A DNA stretch of 64,000 bases from Maricaulis sp. (GCF_015665295.1 NZ_JADFAJ010000025.1:62001-126000), one strand, 5' to 3'; positions 24,180 to 33,592 are shown, counted from the stretch's first letter. Notes: generated by a model from the letters alone, not told the origin. Program-made: numbers and translations.

Positions 24180-24206
24180 CTGCAAAAGCAATGAAGTGGC
24201 AGGCGC

Positions 24207-24842
24207 TTACGCGTCCGTCTCTTCGCTTTCTTCTTCGCCGGCACCGGCATCTTCGCCCGCTTCGCGCTGGGCAGCCAGTTCCTGGCCTTCCTCGCTGGCT
24301 TCGAAGAGTTCCGCCGCCTGGGCTTCCGCGATGGCGCGATCTTCATCGGCCTGGGCCGCGATCACGTCTTCGCCAGCTTCCTGGCGTTCAGCCTCGTCCT
24401 GCGAGCGTGCGATGTTGATCGTCACGGTCACGGAGACGTCGGCGTGCAGCTTGATCTTCAGCTCGTGCAGACCCAGCGTCTTGATCGGGGCATTCAGGGC
24501 GACCTGCGAACGGACGACCTTGGTGCCGCTTTCGGACACGATCTCGGCGATGTCACGCGAGGAGACAGAACCGTAGAGCTGACCGCTCTCGCCAGCCTGA
24601 CGGATCATGACGAAGCTTTCGCCATCGATCGTCTTGCCGGATTCAGCAGCTTCCGCAGCCCGTTCGGCATTGCGCTTTTCGAGGAGCTCACGCTCGACTT
24701 CAAAGCGCGCCATGTTGGCTTCGGTTGCGCGCAGTGCCTTGCCTTGCGGCAGAAGGAAATTGCGGGCGAAGCCGGGGCGTACGGAAACGACGTCACCAAT
24801 GACGCCGAGATTTTCAACGCGTTCCAAGAGAACCAGTTTCAT
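24207..24842 (-). CDS. rplI: Ribosomal protein bL9 with long acidic C-terminal extension
   Basis: The first 150 residues are a standard L9: an N-terminal RNA-binding domain ([13 protein letters not shown], then [13 protein letters not shown] at 25-37), a long connecting helix and the C-terminal domain. L9 binds 23S rRNA near the base of the L1 stalk and helps keep the reading frame. The protein totals 211 residues; about 55 extra residues at the end are almost all Ala, Glu, Asp and Gln. Extensions are common in alphaproteobacteria, but this one is strongly acidic for a ribosomal protein. Confidence 0.97.
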   Translation of the reverse strand: MKLVLLERVENLGVIGDVVSVRPGFARNFLLPQGKALRATEANMARFEVERELLEKRNAERAAEAAESGKTIDGESFVMIRQAGESGQLYGSVSSRDIAEIVSESGTKVVRSQVALNAPIKTLGLHELKIKLHADVSVTVTINIARSQDEAERQEAGEDVIAAQADEDRAIAEAQAAELFEASEEGQELAAQREAGEDAGAGEEESEETDA

Positions 24843-24854
24843 TGTCAGTTCTCC

Positions 24855-25109
24855 TTAATCGACCACATAGGGGAGCAGGGCCAGCTGGCGGGCGCGCTTG
24901 ATCGCACGGGCCAGTTCACGCTGCTTCTTGGCCGACACCGCGGTGATGCGGGACGGGACGATCTTGCCACGCTCGGACATGTAGCGAAGCAGGAGCTTGG
25001 GGTCCTTGAAATCGATCGCCGGTGCATTTTCACCGGAGAACGGGCAGACCTTGCGACGACGCATGAACGGACGGCGCGCCGGCAGATTCGAGATATTGCC
25101 TGAAGACAT
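24855..25109 (-). CDS. rpsR: Ribosomal protein bS18
   Basis: The 84-residue protein has the typical basic N-terminus ([13 protein letters not shown]), the core strand-helix [18 protein letters not shown] and the [22 protein letters not shown] helix. S18 pairs with S6 on the 30S platform and binds 16S rRNA. It lies between rpsF and rplI with short gaps (11 and 12 bp). Only a single Cys remains in the zinc-type region, so this is the zinc-independent form. Confidence 0.98.
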   Translation of the reverse strand: MSSGNISNLPARRPFMRRRKVCPFSGENAPAIDFKDPKLLLRYMSERGKIVPSRITAVSAKKQRELARAIKRARQLALLPYVVD

Positions 25110-25120
25110 CGTACGTTCTC

Positions 25121-25474
25121 CTAGTTCCGCTCGCGACGACCGCGGCGATCATCCTTTTTGGTGAGGATGGCCGACGGCTCTTCGGTGTGGGCTTCAACGC
25201 GCAGGGTCATGTAGCGGATGACGTCTTCCGACAGACGCTGCAGGCGCTCGAGCTCGTCGATGACGGCGGCTTCGGCGTCGATATCGATGAGGCCGTAATG
25301 GCCCTTGCGGGATTTGTTGATGCGGTAAGCAAGATTGCGCAGACCCCAGTATTCGGTCTTGCCGGCCTTGCCGCCCTTTTCTTCGATCAGGGCTTTGGTC
25401 TCTTCGAGAAGAGATTCCATCTGCGCCGGAGAAACGTCCGGGCGCACGATGAAGATGTGCTCGTAAAGTGCCAT
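25121..25474 (-). CDS. rpsF: Ribosomal protein bS6
   Basis: The start at 25474 ([13 protein letters not shown]) is preceded by GGGAG; the frame is open 30 codons further but that sequence is unlike S6. The 117-residue protein has the ferredoxin-like S6 fold with [17 protein letters not shown] and a basic tail after residue 100. S6 binds S18 and 16S rRNA. The gene heads the rpsF-rpsR-rplI operon, whose candidate promoter lies about 135 bp upstream, leaving room for a regulatory leader. Confidence 0.98.
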   Translation of the reverse strand: MALYEHIFIVRPDVSPAQMESLLEETKALIEEKGGKAGKTEYWGLRNLAYRINKSRKGHYGLIDIDAEAAVIDELERLQRLSEDVIRYMTLRVEAHTEEPSAILTKKDDRRGRRERN

Positions 25475-25608
25475 GAAGGCTCCCTTCGATAACGGTTGCG
25501 GCGCACGCCATGCCGAAGGGTCGGGCAGGTGTGCGGCGGCTCTCCAATCCGGTTGAAACACCATGCTTCAACGCCATGAACGGGAGACCGCAACCAAGCG
25601 AAGCGCGG

Positions 25609-25637
25609 GCCATAGCCCATGCGGCCTGCATGTGCAA
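25609..25637 (-). promoter_or_regulatory. Candidate promoter of the rpsF operon
   Basis: On the minus strand TTGCAC (25637-25632), a 15-bp spacer and GCTATGGC (25616-25609) match the promoter pattern of the window. The leader to rpsF would be about 130 bases and contains an inverted pair GTTGAA/TTCAAC near 25555-25575. An S6:S18-binding leader, known in other bacteria, is possible but not shown. Confidence 0.45.
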
Positions 25638-25650
25638 GCCGCATCGCCTC

Positions 25651-25680
25651 TTGCGCGCTGCCCTCGGGAAGGGCTAGTCA
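25651..25680 (+). promoter_or_regulatory. Candidate promoter of the fabD operon
   Basis: TTGCGC (25651-25656), a 16-bp spacer and GCTAGTCA (25673-25680) lie 37 bp before fabD, divergent from the rpsF promoter. Confidence 0.45.
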
Positions 25681-25716
25681 GCGGCCAACTCAAATCTTCA
25701 TGGGGGAGGGATCGCC

Positions 25717-26664
25717 ATGAAACTCGCCTTTGTCTTTCCGGGGCAAGGAAGCCAGGCCGTCGGCATGGCGCAGGAACTGGCCGGACAGTTTGCCTCGGCT
25801 CGCGCTGTGCTTGACGAGGTCGATGCGGCGCTGGGCCAGAATCTCAGCGGGCTGATGGCCGAGGGGCCGATCGAGACCCTGACCCTGACCGAGAATGCCC
25901 AGCCGGCCCTGATGGCCGCCAGCCTTGCCGTCATGGCCGTGCTCGACGCCGAGTTTGACGTAAGGGTCAATGTCGCGGATTTCGTCGCCGGTCACAGTCT
26001 TGGCGAGTATTCGGCGCTGGCCGCGGCCGGTGCCCTGTCGATCACCGACGCTGCCAGACTGCTCAAGCTGCGTGGTCTGGCCATGCAGAAGGCCGTTCCG
26101 GTCGGCGAGGGTACGATGGCGGCGCTTTTGGGGGCCGACGAAGACCTCGCAGCCGCCGCGGTTGCGGCCGGCGCTGAGGCGGGTGTCTGCGCGATTGCCA
26201 ATGACAATGCGCCCGGCCAGATCGTGATCTCCGGCTCCACCGCCGCGATTGATGCCGCCATCGCCAAGGCGGCCGAGCTGGGTCTCAAGAAGGCGATGAA
26301 GCTGCCGGTCTCCGCGCCTTTCCATTGCCCGATGATGCAGGCCGCTGCCGATGCCATGGCCGAAGCGCTGGCTTCGGCAACCATCAATGCGCCGACTGTC
26401 CCGCTGGTCGCCAATGTGACGGCGCGCCCGACCTCTGACGTCGAAACCATCCGCAAACAGCTGGTCGAGCAGGTCACCGGCCGGGTCCGCTGGCGCGAGA
26501 GCGTGTTGTGGATGGTCGAGGAGGCCGGCATCACCACGCTCGCCGAAGCCGGCTCTGGCAAGGTGCTATCCACCATGCTCAAGCGCACAACCAAGGATGC
26601 CGCCGGCGTCCCGCTCAATTCGGCCTCCGATCTGGAAGCCCTTGCTGCCTCACTGAAGGAGTAG
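25717..26664 (+). CDS. fabD: Malonyl-CoA:ACP transacylase
   Basis: The 315-residue protein has FPGQGSQ (7-13), the active-site GHSLGEYSAL with Ser94, and a C-terminal His region SAPFHCPMM. It loads malonate from CoA onto acyl carrier protein for fatty-acid elongation, in the cytosol. A GGGGGAGGGA ribosome-binding site precedes it. fabG follows after six bases, then acpP and fabF, forming a classic fab cluster. Confidence 0.97.
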   Translation: MKLAFVFPGQGSQAVGMAQELAGQFASARAVLDEVDAALGQNLSGLMAEGPIETLTLTENAQPALMAASLAVMAVLDAEFDVRVNVADFVAGHSLGEYSALAAAGALSITDAARLLKLRGLAMQKAVPVGEGTMAALLGADEDLAAAAVAAGAEAGVCAIANDNAPGQIVISGSTAAIDAAIAKAAELGLKKAMKLPVSAPFHCPMMQAAADAMAEALASATINAPTVPLVANVTARPTSDVETIRKQLVEQVTGRVRWRESVLWMVEEAGITTLAEAGSGKVLSTMLKRTTKDAAGVPLNSASDLEALAASLKE

Positions 26665-26670
26665 TCCGCC

Positions 26671-27408
26671 ATGTTCGATCTTACCGGCAAGAATGCCCTC
26701 GTCACCGGCGCGACCGGTGGTCTCGGCCAGGCGATTGCCCGCAAGCTGCACGGCCAGGGCGCCACGGTGGCGCTGTCGGGTACGCGCGAGAATGTGCTGC
26801 AGGAGCTGGCTGACGAGCTTGGTGAGCGCGCCCATGTGCTGCCCTGCAACCTGTCGGACGGTGCGGCCGTTGATGCGCTGCCGAAACAGGCCGTCGAGGC
26901 GATGGGCTCGCTGGATATCCTGGTCGCCAATGCCGGCATCACCAAGGACCAGCTCCTCATGCGCATGAAGGATGAGGACTGGGACACGGTCATCAAGGTC
27001 AATCTGGAAAGCTATTTCCGTCTGACCCGCGCCGCCCTGCGCGGCATGATGAAGGCGCGGTGGGGCCGTATCGTCGGCATCACCTCGGTGGTCGGCGTCA
27101 CCGGCAATCCCGGCCAGGCCAATTACTGCGCCTCGAAGGCCGGCATGATCGGCTTTTCCAAGTCGCTGGCCCAGGAAGTCGCCGCCCGCGGCATCACCGT
27201 GAATTGTGTGGCACCCGGTTTCATCGCCTCGCCGATGACCGATGTGCTCAATGAGGATCAGCGTTCGACCATCCTGGCCAAGATTCCGGCCGGCGACCTT
27301 GGCTCGGGCGATGATATTGCCAATGCTGTCGTCTATCTCGCCAGCGACGAAGCCGGTTACGTGACCGGTCAGACGCTGCACGTGAATGGCGGCATGGCGA
27401 TGATTTAA
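26671..27408 (+). CDS. fabG: 3-oxoacyl-ACP reductase
   Basis: The 245-residue SDR has the cofactor motif TGATGGLGQ (12-20), NAG (87-89), and catalytic Ser139, Tyr152 and Lys156, with the FabG-typical NPGQANYCASKAGMIGF segment and the ending HVNGGMAMI. It reduces beta-ketoacyl-ACP with NADPH. It lies directly behind fabD. About 160 bp then separate it from acpP, which has its own promoter signal. Confidence 0.97.
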   Translation: MFDLTGKNALVTGATGGLGQAIARKLHGQGATVALSGTRENVLQELADELGERAHVLPCNLSDGAAVDALPKQAVEAMGSLDILVANAGITKDQLLMRMKDEDWDTVIKVNLESYFRLTRAALRGMMKARWGRIVGITSVVGVTGNPGQANYCASKAGMIGFSKSLAQEVAARGITVNCVAPGFIASPMTDVLNEDQRSTILAKIPAGDLGSGDDIANAVVYLASDEAGYVTGQTLHVNGGMAMI

Positions 27409-27510
27409 CTGTAGAACTTGAACCTGCGGCTGTGGCTTCCCATTCTGGTCTTGCAGAGGGAAACATGCTAACTGCCCGCGCATCCCGGGAATGGCCCACT
27501 GTTTCGCCGC

Positions 27511-27538
27511 TTCCCGTCCTGTCCTGCACCGCTATTAT
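27511..27538 (+). promoter_or_regulatory. Candidate acpP promoter
   Basis: GCTATTAT (27531-27538) lies 29 bp before acpP and 14 bp after TTCCCG (27511-27516), a weak -35. acpP is often transcribed strongly and separately, which fits an internal promoter in this 159-bp gap. Confidence 0.35.
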
Positions 27539-27567
27539 GGCGCGGTGAATCACTATGAGGGTCTGAA

Positions 27568-27804
27568 ATGTCTGACGTTCTCGAGCGCGTTACCAAAATT
27601 GTCATTGAACATCTCGATGTCGAGGCCGAAAAGGTCACCGACAAAGCCAGCTTCATCGACGATCTGGGCGCCGACTCCCTGGATAATGTCGAACTCGTTA
27701 TGGCGTTCGAAGAAGAATTCGACATCGAAATTCCGGATGACGCCGCCGAGCACATCCAGACGGTCGGTGACGCCGTGAAGTTCATCTCCGAGAAGGTGGG
27801 CTAA
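27568..27804 (+). CDS. acpP: Acyl carrier protein
   Basis: The 78-residue acidic protein has the phosphopantetheine attachment site [10 protein letters not shown] with Ser37 and the usual four-helix pattern. It carries growing acyl chains for fatty-acid and lipid A synthesis. GAGGGT precedes the start, and fabF begins nine bases after its stop. Length and motif are typical. Confidence 0.98.
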   Translation: MSDVLERVTKIVIEHLDVEAEKVTDKASFIDDLGADSLDNVELVMAFEEEFDIEIPDDAAEHIQTVGDAVKFISEKVG

Positions 27805-27813
27805 CACCCCCTC

Positions 27814-29097
27814 ATGCGCCGCGTTGTCGTCACCGGGATCGGGCTCGTCACGCCGCTGGGCTGCGGGCGGGAAGTCGTTTGGGAACGTCTTCTCGCCGGT
27901 CAGTCCGGGGTCGGTCTGATCGAGCATTTCGAGACGGAGGATCTGGCTTGCCGCGTGGCAGGGCTGGTTCCGCGCAAGGACGGTCGTGGTGGCGGGCGCG
28001 CAGGCGAGGCCGGGGTGTTTGACCCCGACACCGTCATGAGCCCGCGCGATCAGCGCCGGGTGGATGATTTCATCCTCTACGGAATCGCTGCGGCCGACGA
28101 GGCCATCGCCGATTCCGGCTGGGTTCCGCAGTCCGAAGAGGACAAGTACCGGGCCGGCGTCATGATCGGATCGGGCATTGGTGGTCTGGAGACCACCTAT
28201 GACGCCTCGATCCTGTTGCACGAGAAGGGGCCGCGTCGCCTCTCTCCCTTTGTCATTCCGGGCATGCTGATCAACCTCGCCTCTGGCCAGGTCTCGATCA
28301 GGCATGGCCTGAAAGGCCCCAATCACGCGGTGGTGACGGCCTGCTCCACAGGCGCCCACGCTATCGGTGATGCGGCCCGCCTGGTCGAGCGCGGCGATGC
28401 CGATCTGATGGTGGCCGGCGGGGCCGAAGCGACGGTCTGTCGGCTCGGGGTTGCCTCATTCATCGCCTGCAAGGCGCTTTCCACAGGTTTCAATGACACG
28501 CCCGAGCGCGCCTCGCGCCCCTATGACACGGACCGTGACGGCTTCGTCATGGGCGAGGGCGCCGGTGTTGTCGTGCTGGAAGAATACGAACACGCCAAGG
28601 CGCGTGGCGCGACCATCTATGCCGAGGTCAAGGGCTATGGCCTGTCCGGCGATGCCTACCACATCACGGCGCCGGCCGAGGATGGCGATGGCGGTTTCCG
28701 CTCGATGTCGGCGGCTCTCAAGGATGCCGGACTGACGCCGGCTGACATCGACTATGTCAATGCGCACGGTACCTCGACGCCCAAGGGTGACGAGATCGAG
28801 CTGCGGGCGGTTGAGCGCCTGTTTGGCGAGGCCGCCGGCGATGTCGTGATGTCGTCGACCAAGTCCGCGATCGGCCACCTGCTCGGTGCCGCCGGTGCCG
28901 TCGAGGCGATCTTCTCCATTCTGGCGATGCGCGACGGGATTTGCCCGCCGACCCTCAATCTCGACAACCCGTCCGTCGAGACCGCGATCAATCTGGCTCC
29001 GCGTGCCGCCGTGAAACGGCCGGTCCGGGCCGTCCTGTCGAACTCTTTCGGATTCGGCGGCACGAATGCGTCCGTGGTATTTGTCGCGGCCGAGTAA
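27814..29097 (+). CDS. fabF: 3-oxoacyl-ACP synthase II
   Basis: The 427-residue thiolase-fold condensing enzyme has the active-site Cys177 (TACSTGAHAIG) and the two histidines in NAHGTSTPKGD and SAIGHLLGAAG, the Cys-His-His triad of FabB/FabF. It extends acyl-ACP by two carbons. A Gly/Arg-rich loop at about 55-68 is longer than in E. coli. It follows acpP and is 21 bp before mltG. Confidence 0.97.
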   Translation: MRRVVVTGIGLVTPLGCGREVVWERLLAGQSGVGLIEHFETEDLACRVAGLVPRKDGRGGGRAGEAGVFDPDTVMSPRDQRRVDDFILYGIAAADEAIADSGWVPQSEEDKYRAGVMIGSGIGGLETTYDASILLHEKGPRRLSPFVIPGMLINLASGQVSIRHGLKGPNHAVVTACSTGAHAIGDAARLVERGDADLMVAGGAEATVCRLGVASFIACKALSTGFNDTPERASRPYDTDRDGFVMGEGAGVVVLEEYEHAKARGATIYAEVKGYGLSGDAYHITAPAEDGDGGFRSMSAALKDAGLTPADIDYVNAHGTSTPKGDEIELRAVERLFGEAAGDVVMSSTKSAIGHLLGAAGAVEAIFSILAMRDGICPPTLNLDNPSVETAINLAPRAAVKRPVRAVLSNSFGFGGTNASVVFVAAE

Positions 29098-29118
29098 CGC
29101 GTTTTCGGGGACCAAGAC

Positions 29119-30159
29119 ATGAGTGACGCAAATGCGCCCGGGGCCAAATCCGGCCTGGTCCGCTTCTTTCTCTGGTTTGTCGTTGTGCTGTTCGTGCTGG
29201 CGCTTGCCGCGGCCGGCGCCGTCTATGGCGGCTACAAGTGGATGCAGGCCGAGTTCGCTGCGCCCGGCCCGTCGGCCGAGGAGAACATCATCCTTCTGCC
29301 GCGCGGCGCAGGGCTGATCACCATCGCCGCCCAGCTTGAACGCGAGGGCCTGATCTCAGACCGCCGCATTTTCCGTGCGGCCGTGACGCTGGATGGCGGC
29401 GAGGGCGTGTTGCGGGCCGGCGAGTATCGCATCCCCGCCGGGGCCTCGATGGCGCAGATATACGAGCAGCTTCGCGTGGGTCAGACGGTGCAATACCCCG
29501 TCACCTTTGCCGAGGGCCTGACCAGCGCCATGATTGTCGAGACCCTGAATGCGGCGGACGTGCTGACCGGTGCGATCACCGAAATCCCGGCCGAAGGCAG
29601 CCTGCTGCCGGAAACCTATCTGGTGACCCGCGGGACATCGCGCCAGGAAGTCCTCAACCGCATGGCGACCGCCCAGGCCGAACTGCTGGACCGTCTATGG
29701 GAGGGCCGGGCCGAGAACCTGCCCTTCGAGACCCGCGAAGAGGCGATCATCCTGGCCTCGGTCGTCGAAAAGGAGACAGGCGTGGGGGCTGAACGCCCCG
29801 AGGTCGCTGCCGTCTTTGTCAATCGACTGCGTCGCGGCATGCGGCTGGAGAGCGACCCCACCATCATCTACGGCATCACCCGGGGCGTGCCGCTGGGCCG
29901 TGGCCTGCGGCGCTCCGAGATCGATAATCCGGACAATGCCTGGAACACCTACCAGATCCCGCGCCTGCCCCCGACTCCGATCGCCAATCCCGGCAGCCAG
30001 TCGCTCGCCGCGGTCCTGAATCCGGCCGAAAGCACGGCCCTCTTCTTCGTTGCCGACGGCACGGGCGGCCACGCCTTCGCCGATACCTACGCCCAGCATC
30101 AACGCAATGTCGCCAACTGGCGCCGCATCGAGCGCGATCGCCGCAATGGAGGCAATTGA
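29119..30159 (+). CDS. mltG: Endolytic murein transglycosylase MltG
   Basis: The 346-residue protein has one N-terminal membrane anchor (about 14-37), a LysM-like subdomain (about 55-125) and the YceG catalytic domain with the glutamate-containing motif ASVVEKET (213-220). It cleaves nascent glycan strands in the periplasm and limits chain length. In E. coli it is also downstream of the fab cluster. It ends two bases before yicC. Confidence 0.96.
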   Translation: MSDANAPGAKSGLVRFFLWFVVVLFVLALAAAGAVYGGYKWMQAEFAAPGPSAEENIILLPRGAGLITIAAQLEREGLISDRRIFRAAVTLDGGEGVLRAGEYRIPAGASMAQIYEQLRVGQTVQYPVTFAEGLTSAMIVETLNAADVLTGAITEIPAEGSLLPETYLVTRGTSRQEVLNRMATAQAELLDRLWEGRAENLPFETREEAIILASVVEKETGVGAERPEVAAVFVNRLRRGMRLESDPTIIYGITRGVPLGRGLRRSEIDNPDNAWNTYQIPRLPPTPIANPGSQSLAAVLNPAESTALFFVADGTGGHAFADTYAQHQRNVANWRRIERDRRNGGN

Positions 30160-30160
30160 G

Positions 30161-31042
30161 ATGGGAGTCCTTTCCGGCATGACCGGTTTTGCCCGCGTCG
30201 ACGGCCAGACGCCGGGCTGGAGCTGGACCTGGGAAGCTCGCAGCGTCAATGGCAAGGGGCTGGAGGCGCGGTTTCGCCTGCCGACCGGCTTCGAGCGCCT
30301 GGAATCCAAGGCCCGCGATCTCGCCAAGGCGCATTTCACCCGCGGCAATGTCAACGCCACCCTCAACCTGCGTCGCGAAAGTGAAGCCGGCGGGGGGCGG
30401 ATTGACCTGTCCCGTTTGCGCAGTCTCATCGACCAGGCCGCACCGTTGCTTGAAAGTGGCGCGGTGCAGCGACCGACTCTGGACGGGCTGTTGGCCCTTC
30501 CGGGCATGATTGACAGCGACCAGGCCGATGAGGGCGAGGATACAGATGCGCTCGACAAGGCCATTCTCGCTTCGCTGGGCAGCGCCCTGGAAGGCTTGCG
30601 CGCCGCGCGGCGTGAAGAGGGGGCGGCGCTCTGCGGTGTCCTGACCGGACATGTCGAGGAAATCACCCGCTTGACCGCCGAGGCGGCCGGTCATGCGGCC
30701 ACCCGTACCGATGCCATTCGCGACCGGATTGCCGCCAAATTCACCGAACTCCTGCCCGACGGGCTTCCGGAAGACCGGCTTGCCACCGAGGCCGCGATGC
30801 TGGCTGTGAAGATGGATGTCCGCGAGGAACTCGACCGCCTGCACGCCCATATCGGCTCGGCGCGTGAACTGCTGGCCCGGGGTTCCCCGGTGGGCCGCAA
30901 GCTGGACTTCCTGTCTCAGGAGTTTAATCGCGAGGCGAACACACTATGCTCGAAGTCCTCCGATTCTTCGCTGACCGCGATCGGGCTTTCGCTCAAGAAC
31001 ACGGTCGATCAGTTCAGGGAGCAGATACAGAATGTCGAGTGA
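30161..31042 (+). CDS. YicC/YloC family endoribonuclease
   Basis: The start at 30161 has GGAGG eight bases ahead and puts the conserved SGMTGFAR motif at the N-terminus, as in the family; upstream in-frame starts lie inside mltG. The 293-residue protein has the YicC N-terminal domain and the C-terminal DUF1732 part, ending in FLSQEFNREANTLCSKS. YicC proteins act as ribonucleases, in E. coli on the small RNA RyhB. It overlaps gmk by 11 bp, a conserved arrangement. Confidence 0.93.
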   Translation: MGVLSGMTGFARVDGQTPGWSWTWEARSVNGKGLEARFRLPTGFERLESKARDLAKAHFTRGNVNATLNLRRESEAGGGRIDLSRLRSLIDQAAPLLESGAVQRPTLDGLLALPGMIDSDQADEGEDTDALDKAILASLGSALEGLRAARREEGAALCGVLTGHVEEITRLTAEAAGHAATRTDAIRDRIAAKFTELLPDGLPEDRLATEAAMLAVKMDVREELDRLHAHIGSARELLARGSPVGRKLDFLSQEFNREANTLCSKSSDSSLTAIGLSLKNTVDQFREQIQNVE

Positions 31043-31688
31043 TGGCTTTCCAGCGCCGATTTTCCGTGGCCGCCGCCGCGGCGTTCTGCTCGCCCTGTCC
31101 AGCCCGTCCGGTGCCGGCAAGACGACCCTGTCCAAACGGCTTTTGAGCCAGAACCCCGATGTCGTACTGTCGGTCTCGGCGACCACGCGCAAGCCGCGCC
31201 CCGGCGAGGTCGACGGGCAGGATTATCACTTTATCTCGGTCGATGAATTCAAGAAGAAGATCGAGGACGACGCCTTCTTCGAGTGGGCTGAAGTGTTCGG
31301 TCGCTACTACGGCACGCCGAAAACCCCGGTCATGGAGGCCGTCGAAGATGGCCGCGATGTCGTCTTCGATATCGACTGGCAGGGCGCCCAGGCCCTGGCG
31401 GCCGCAGCGCCCGATGATGCCGTGCGCGTCTTCATCCTGCCGCCTTCGCTGGCCTTGCTGGAAGACCGACTGCGCAAGCGTGGTCAGGATACGCCGGAGA
31501 TCATCAAGGACCGCATGGCGCGCGCCAAGGACGAGATCTCGCACTGGCATGAATATGATTATGTCATCGTCAATGATGATTTCGCGCGGGCGCTGGAAAA
31601 GCTCAACGAGATCCTCCACGCCGAACGTCTCAAGCGTCTGCGTCATCCCTGGCTGGAAGAATTCGTCGACGCCATCATGGACCAGTAA
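31032..31688 (+). CDS. gmk: Guanylate kinase
   Basis: The 218-residue kinase has the P-loop SSPSGAGKTT (23-32), the GMP-binding Ser/Tyr region TTRKPRPGEVDGQDYHF and the lid. It phosphorylates GMP to GDP, feeding GTP and (p)ppGpp pools. It overlaps yicC and ends the fab-to-gmk run, converging on rsmA. Confidence 0.97.
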   Translation: MSSDGFPAPIFRGRRRGVLLALSSPSGAGKTTLSKRLLSQNPDVVLSVSATTRKPRPGEVDGQDYHFISVDEFKKKIEDDAFFEWAEVFGRYYGTPKTPVMEAVEDGRDVVFDIDWQGAQALAAAAPDDAVRVFILPPSLALLEDRLRKRGQDTPEIIKDRMARAKDEISHWHEYDYVIVNDDFARALEKLNEILHAERLKRLRHPWLEEFVDAIMDQ

Positions 31689-31703
31689 AGGCCCCGCTTC
31701 GGA

Positions 31704-32573
31704 TCAGGCCCGGCTTGCTTCATAGGCCGAGCGCCAGACCCGAGCGAGTGTTTGAAATCCAGTAATATCAATTACTTCGGCTCTTGACCCGGCATCGATC
31801 CCGGCACTGTCGAGCAGCGCGTCAGCGCTGGTTCCGGCCTGGCCGGCTGCCTGGGCAAGGCTGCGGCGAAGCGTCTTGCGGCGCTGTCCGAAGGCCGAGG
31901 CCGTGATCCGCTCGAGGGCCGTCACGTCCTTGAATTGCTGTGCTTCAGGCAGGGGATCGAGCACCACGACCGCCGACTCCACCTTTGGGGGCGGGGTGAA
32001 GGCGCGGGCCGGGATTTTCAGCGACAGCCGGGCATCGCAGCGCGATTGGGCGATGACGGCAAGCCGGCCATAGGCCTTGTCTCCCGGCTGGGCGACCACG
32101 CGTTCGGCGACCTCGCGCTGGAACATCAACACCGCACGCCGCCACCAGATCGGCTCGGCCTGCAGCCATTTGATCAGCAATTGCGTGCCGACATTATAGG
32201 GCAGGTTGGACAGGATGACCTTGTCACCCGGCCCGGTCAGAAGCGCCGTCTCGTCAACCTCCAGCGCATCGCCCCGATGCACCGTCAGGCGTCCGCCCGA
32301 TGCCGCGTTGATTTCCTCCAGAGCGCCGAGGAAGCGGGCATCCATCTCGACCGCGAGCAGGGATTTTGCGCCTTCGGCCAGGATGGCGCGGGTCAGGCCG
32401 CCCGGACCCGGTCCGACCTCGATCGCCTGGGCCTCGCTCATATCGCCGGCAAGTCGGGCAATCTTGGCGGTCAGGTTGAGATCGAGCAGGAAGTGCTGGC
32501 CGAAGGATTTCCTTGCGCCGAGATCATGGCTGGTGATGACATCGCGGAGCGGGGGCAGGGCGTCGAGGCTCAT
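31704..32573 (-). CDS. rsmA: 16S rRNA dimethyladenosine transferase
   Basis: I choose ATG at 32573, whose ATGA overlaps the pdxA stop; a GTG three codons upstream is also possible. The 289-residue methyltransferase has the KSFGQHFL start motif, SAM-binding VGPGPGGLT and the catalytic NLPYNVGTQLL (motif IV). It dimethylates two adjacent adenines near the 3' end of 16S rRNA, a late 30S checkpoint. It is last in the lptF-lptG-lptD-surA-pdxA-rsmA run, an order shared with many proteobacteria. Confidence 0.97.
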   Translation of the reverse strand: MSLDALPPLRDVITSHDLGARKSFGQHFLLDLNLTAKIARLAGDMSEAQAIEVGPGPGGLTRAILAEGAKSLLAVEMDARFLGALEEINAASGGRLTVHRGDALEVDETALLTGPGDKVILSNLPYNVGTQLLIKWLQAEPIWWRRAVLMFQREVAERVVAQPGDKAYGRLAVIAQSRCDARLSLKIPARAFTPPPKVESAVVVLDPLPEAQQFKDVTALERITASAFGQRRKTLRRSLAQAAGQAGTSADALLDSAGIDAGSRAEVIDITGFQTLARVWRSAYEASRA

Positions 32574-33592
32574 GCGCGACACTCCGCAATGTCCACAGCC
32601 TGGTCGAGCGCGGCGATCAGGCTGTCCGGACGGGCGATGCCCTGGCCGGCAATCGCGAAGGCCGTGCCGTGGTCTGGCGAGGTCCGCACGATGGGCAGGC
32701 CCAGCGTGATGTTCACGCCGCCATGGAAATCCAGCGTCTTCACCGGGATCAGGCCCTGATCGTGATAGAGGCAGATTGCCGCGTCATAGCTGGCGCGTGC
32801 CTCGGCATGGAACATCGTGTCCGGCGGCAGGGCGTCGGTAATGGCGATTCCGGCCGCGCGCAGCTTCGCGGCCAGCGGGTTGAGCAGCCTGATCTCTTCC
32901 TCGCCGAGGGCACCGCCTTCTCCGGCATGCGGATTGAGACCGGCCAGGGCCAGGCGCGGGGCGGCGATGCCGAAATCCGAGCGCAGGGCGGAATCAGTCA
33001 GCCGCGCAATCGCCTCAACACGCTCCGGCGTGATCAGCTCGATGGCGCGCGCCAGCGCTTCATGGATGGTGACAAGCACCACGCGCAAGCCGCCACCGGC
33101 GAGCATCATGGCAGGTCCGCGGGGGCCCCCGACGGGATGGCCGGCGCATAGCTCGGCGAGGAATTCGGTGTGGCCGGGAAAGCTGAAACCCGCCTCATAC
33201 ATGACGGCCTTCGAGATCGGTGCCGTGACAAGGGCGCTGGCCTGGCCATCCAGGCAGAGGCGCACACCGGTTTCGATCGCCGCCTTGATACAGGCGGCGT
33301 GAGCCGGATCGGCCGACCCGGGAGATAGCGGGGCGTGCAGGGATATGCCGACATCGAGCACGGGCAGCGCGTCATCCATCACGCCGTGGGCGTCGCCCGG
33401 CGTCGCAACTGGGCGCGGTGCGGGCAGGCCGAGCCGGGCTGCAAGGGCTGTGAAGGCATCAGGATCGCCCAGCGCAAGCAGCGGGCAGGCATTGTCGCGC
33501 TGCCGCCAGCTGTTCCACGCCTTGAGGATGATCTCGGGGCCGATACCCGCCGGATCACCCATCGACATGACGACGGGTGACAGGCGGCTCAT
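32570..33592 (-). CDS. pdxA: 4-hydroxythreonine-4-phosphate dehydrogenase
   Basis: The start at 33592 overlaps the surA stop by one base (TGATG); GTG one codon earlier is the alternative. The 340-residue protein shows the PdxA blocks: SMGDPAGIGPEI near the N-terminus, the metal-binding His in FPGHTEFLAEL, NPHAGEGGALG and YHDQGLIPVK. It oxidises 4-phosphohydroxy-threonine on the way to pyridoxal phosphate. It sits between surA and rsmA and is translationally linked to both. Confidence 0.96.
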   Translation of the reverse strand: MSRLSPVVMSMGDPAGIGPEIILKAWNSWRQRDNACPLLALGDPDAFTALAARLGLPAPRPVATPGDAHGVMDDALPVLDVGISLHAPLSPGSADPAHAACIKAAIETGVRLCLDGQASALVTAPISKAVMYEAGFSFPGHTEFLAELCAGHPVGGPRGPAMMLAGGGLRVVLVTIHEALARAIELITPERVEAIARLTDSALRSDFGIAAPRLALAGLNPHAGEGGALGEEEIRLLNPLAAKLRAAGIAITDALPPDTMFHAEARASYDAAICLYHDQGLIPVKTLDFHGGVNITLGLPIVRTSPDHGTAFAIAGQGIARPDSLIAALDQAVDIAECRA

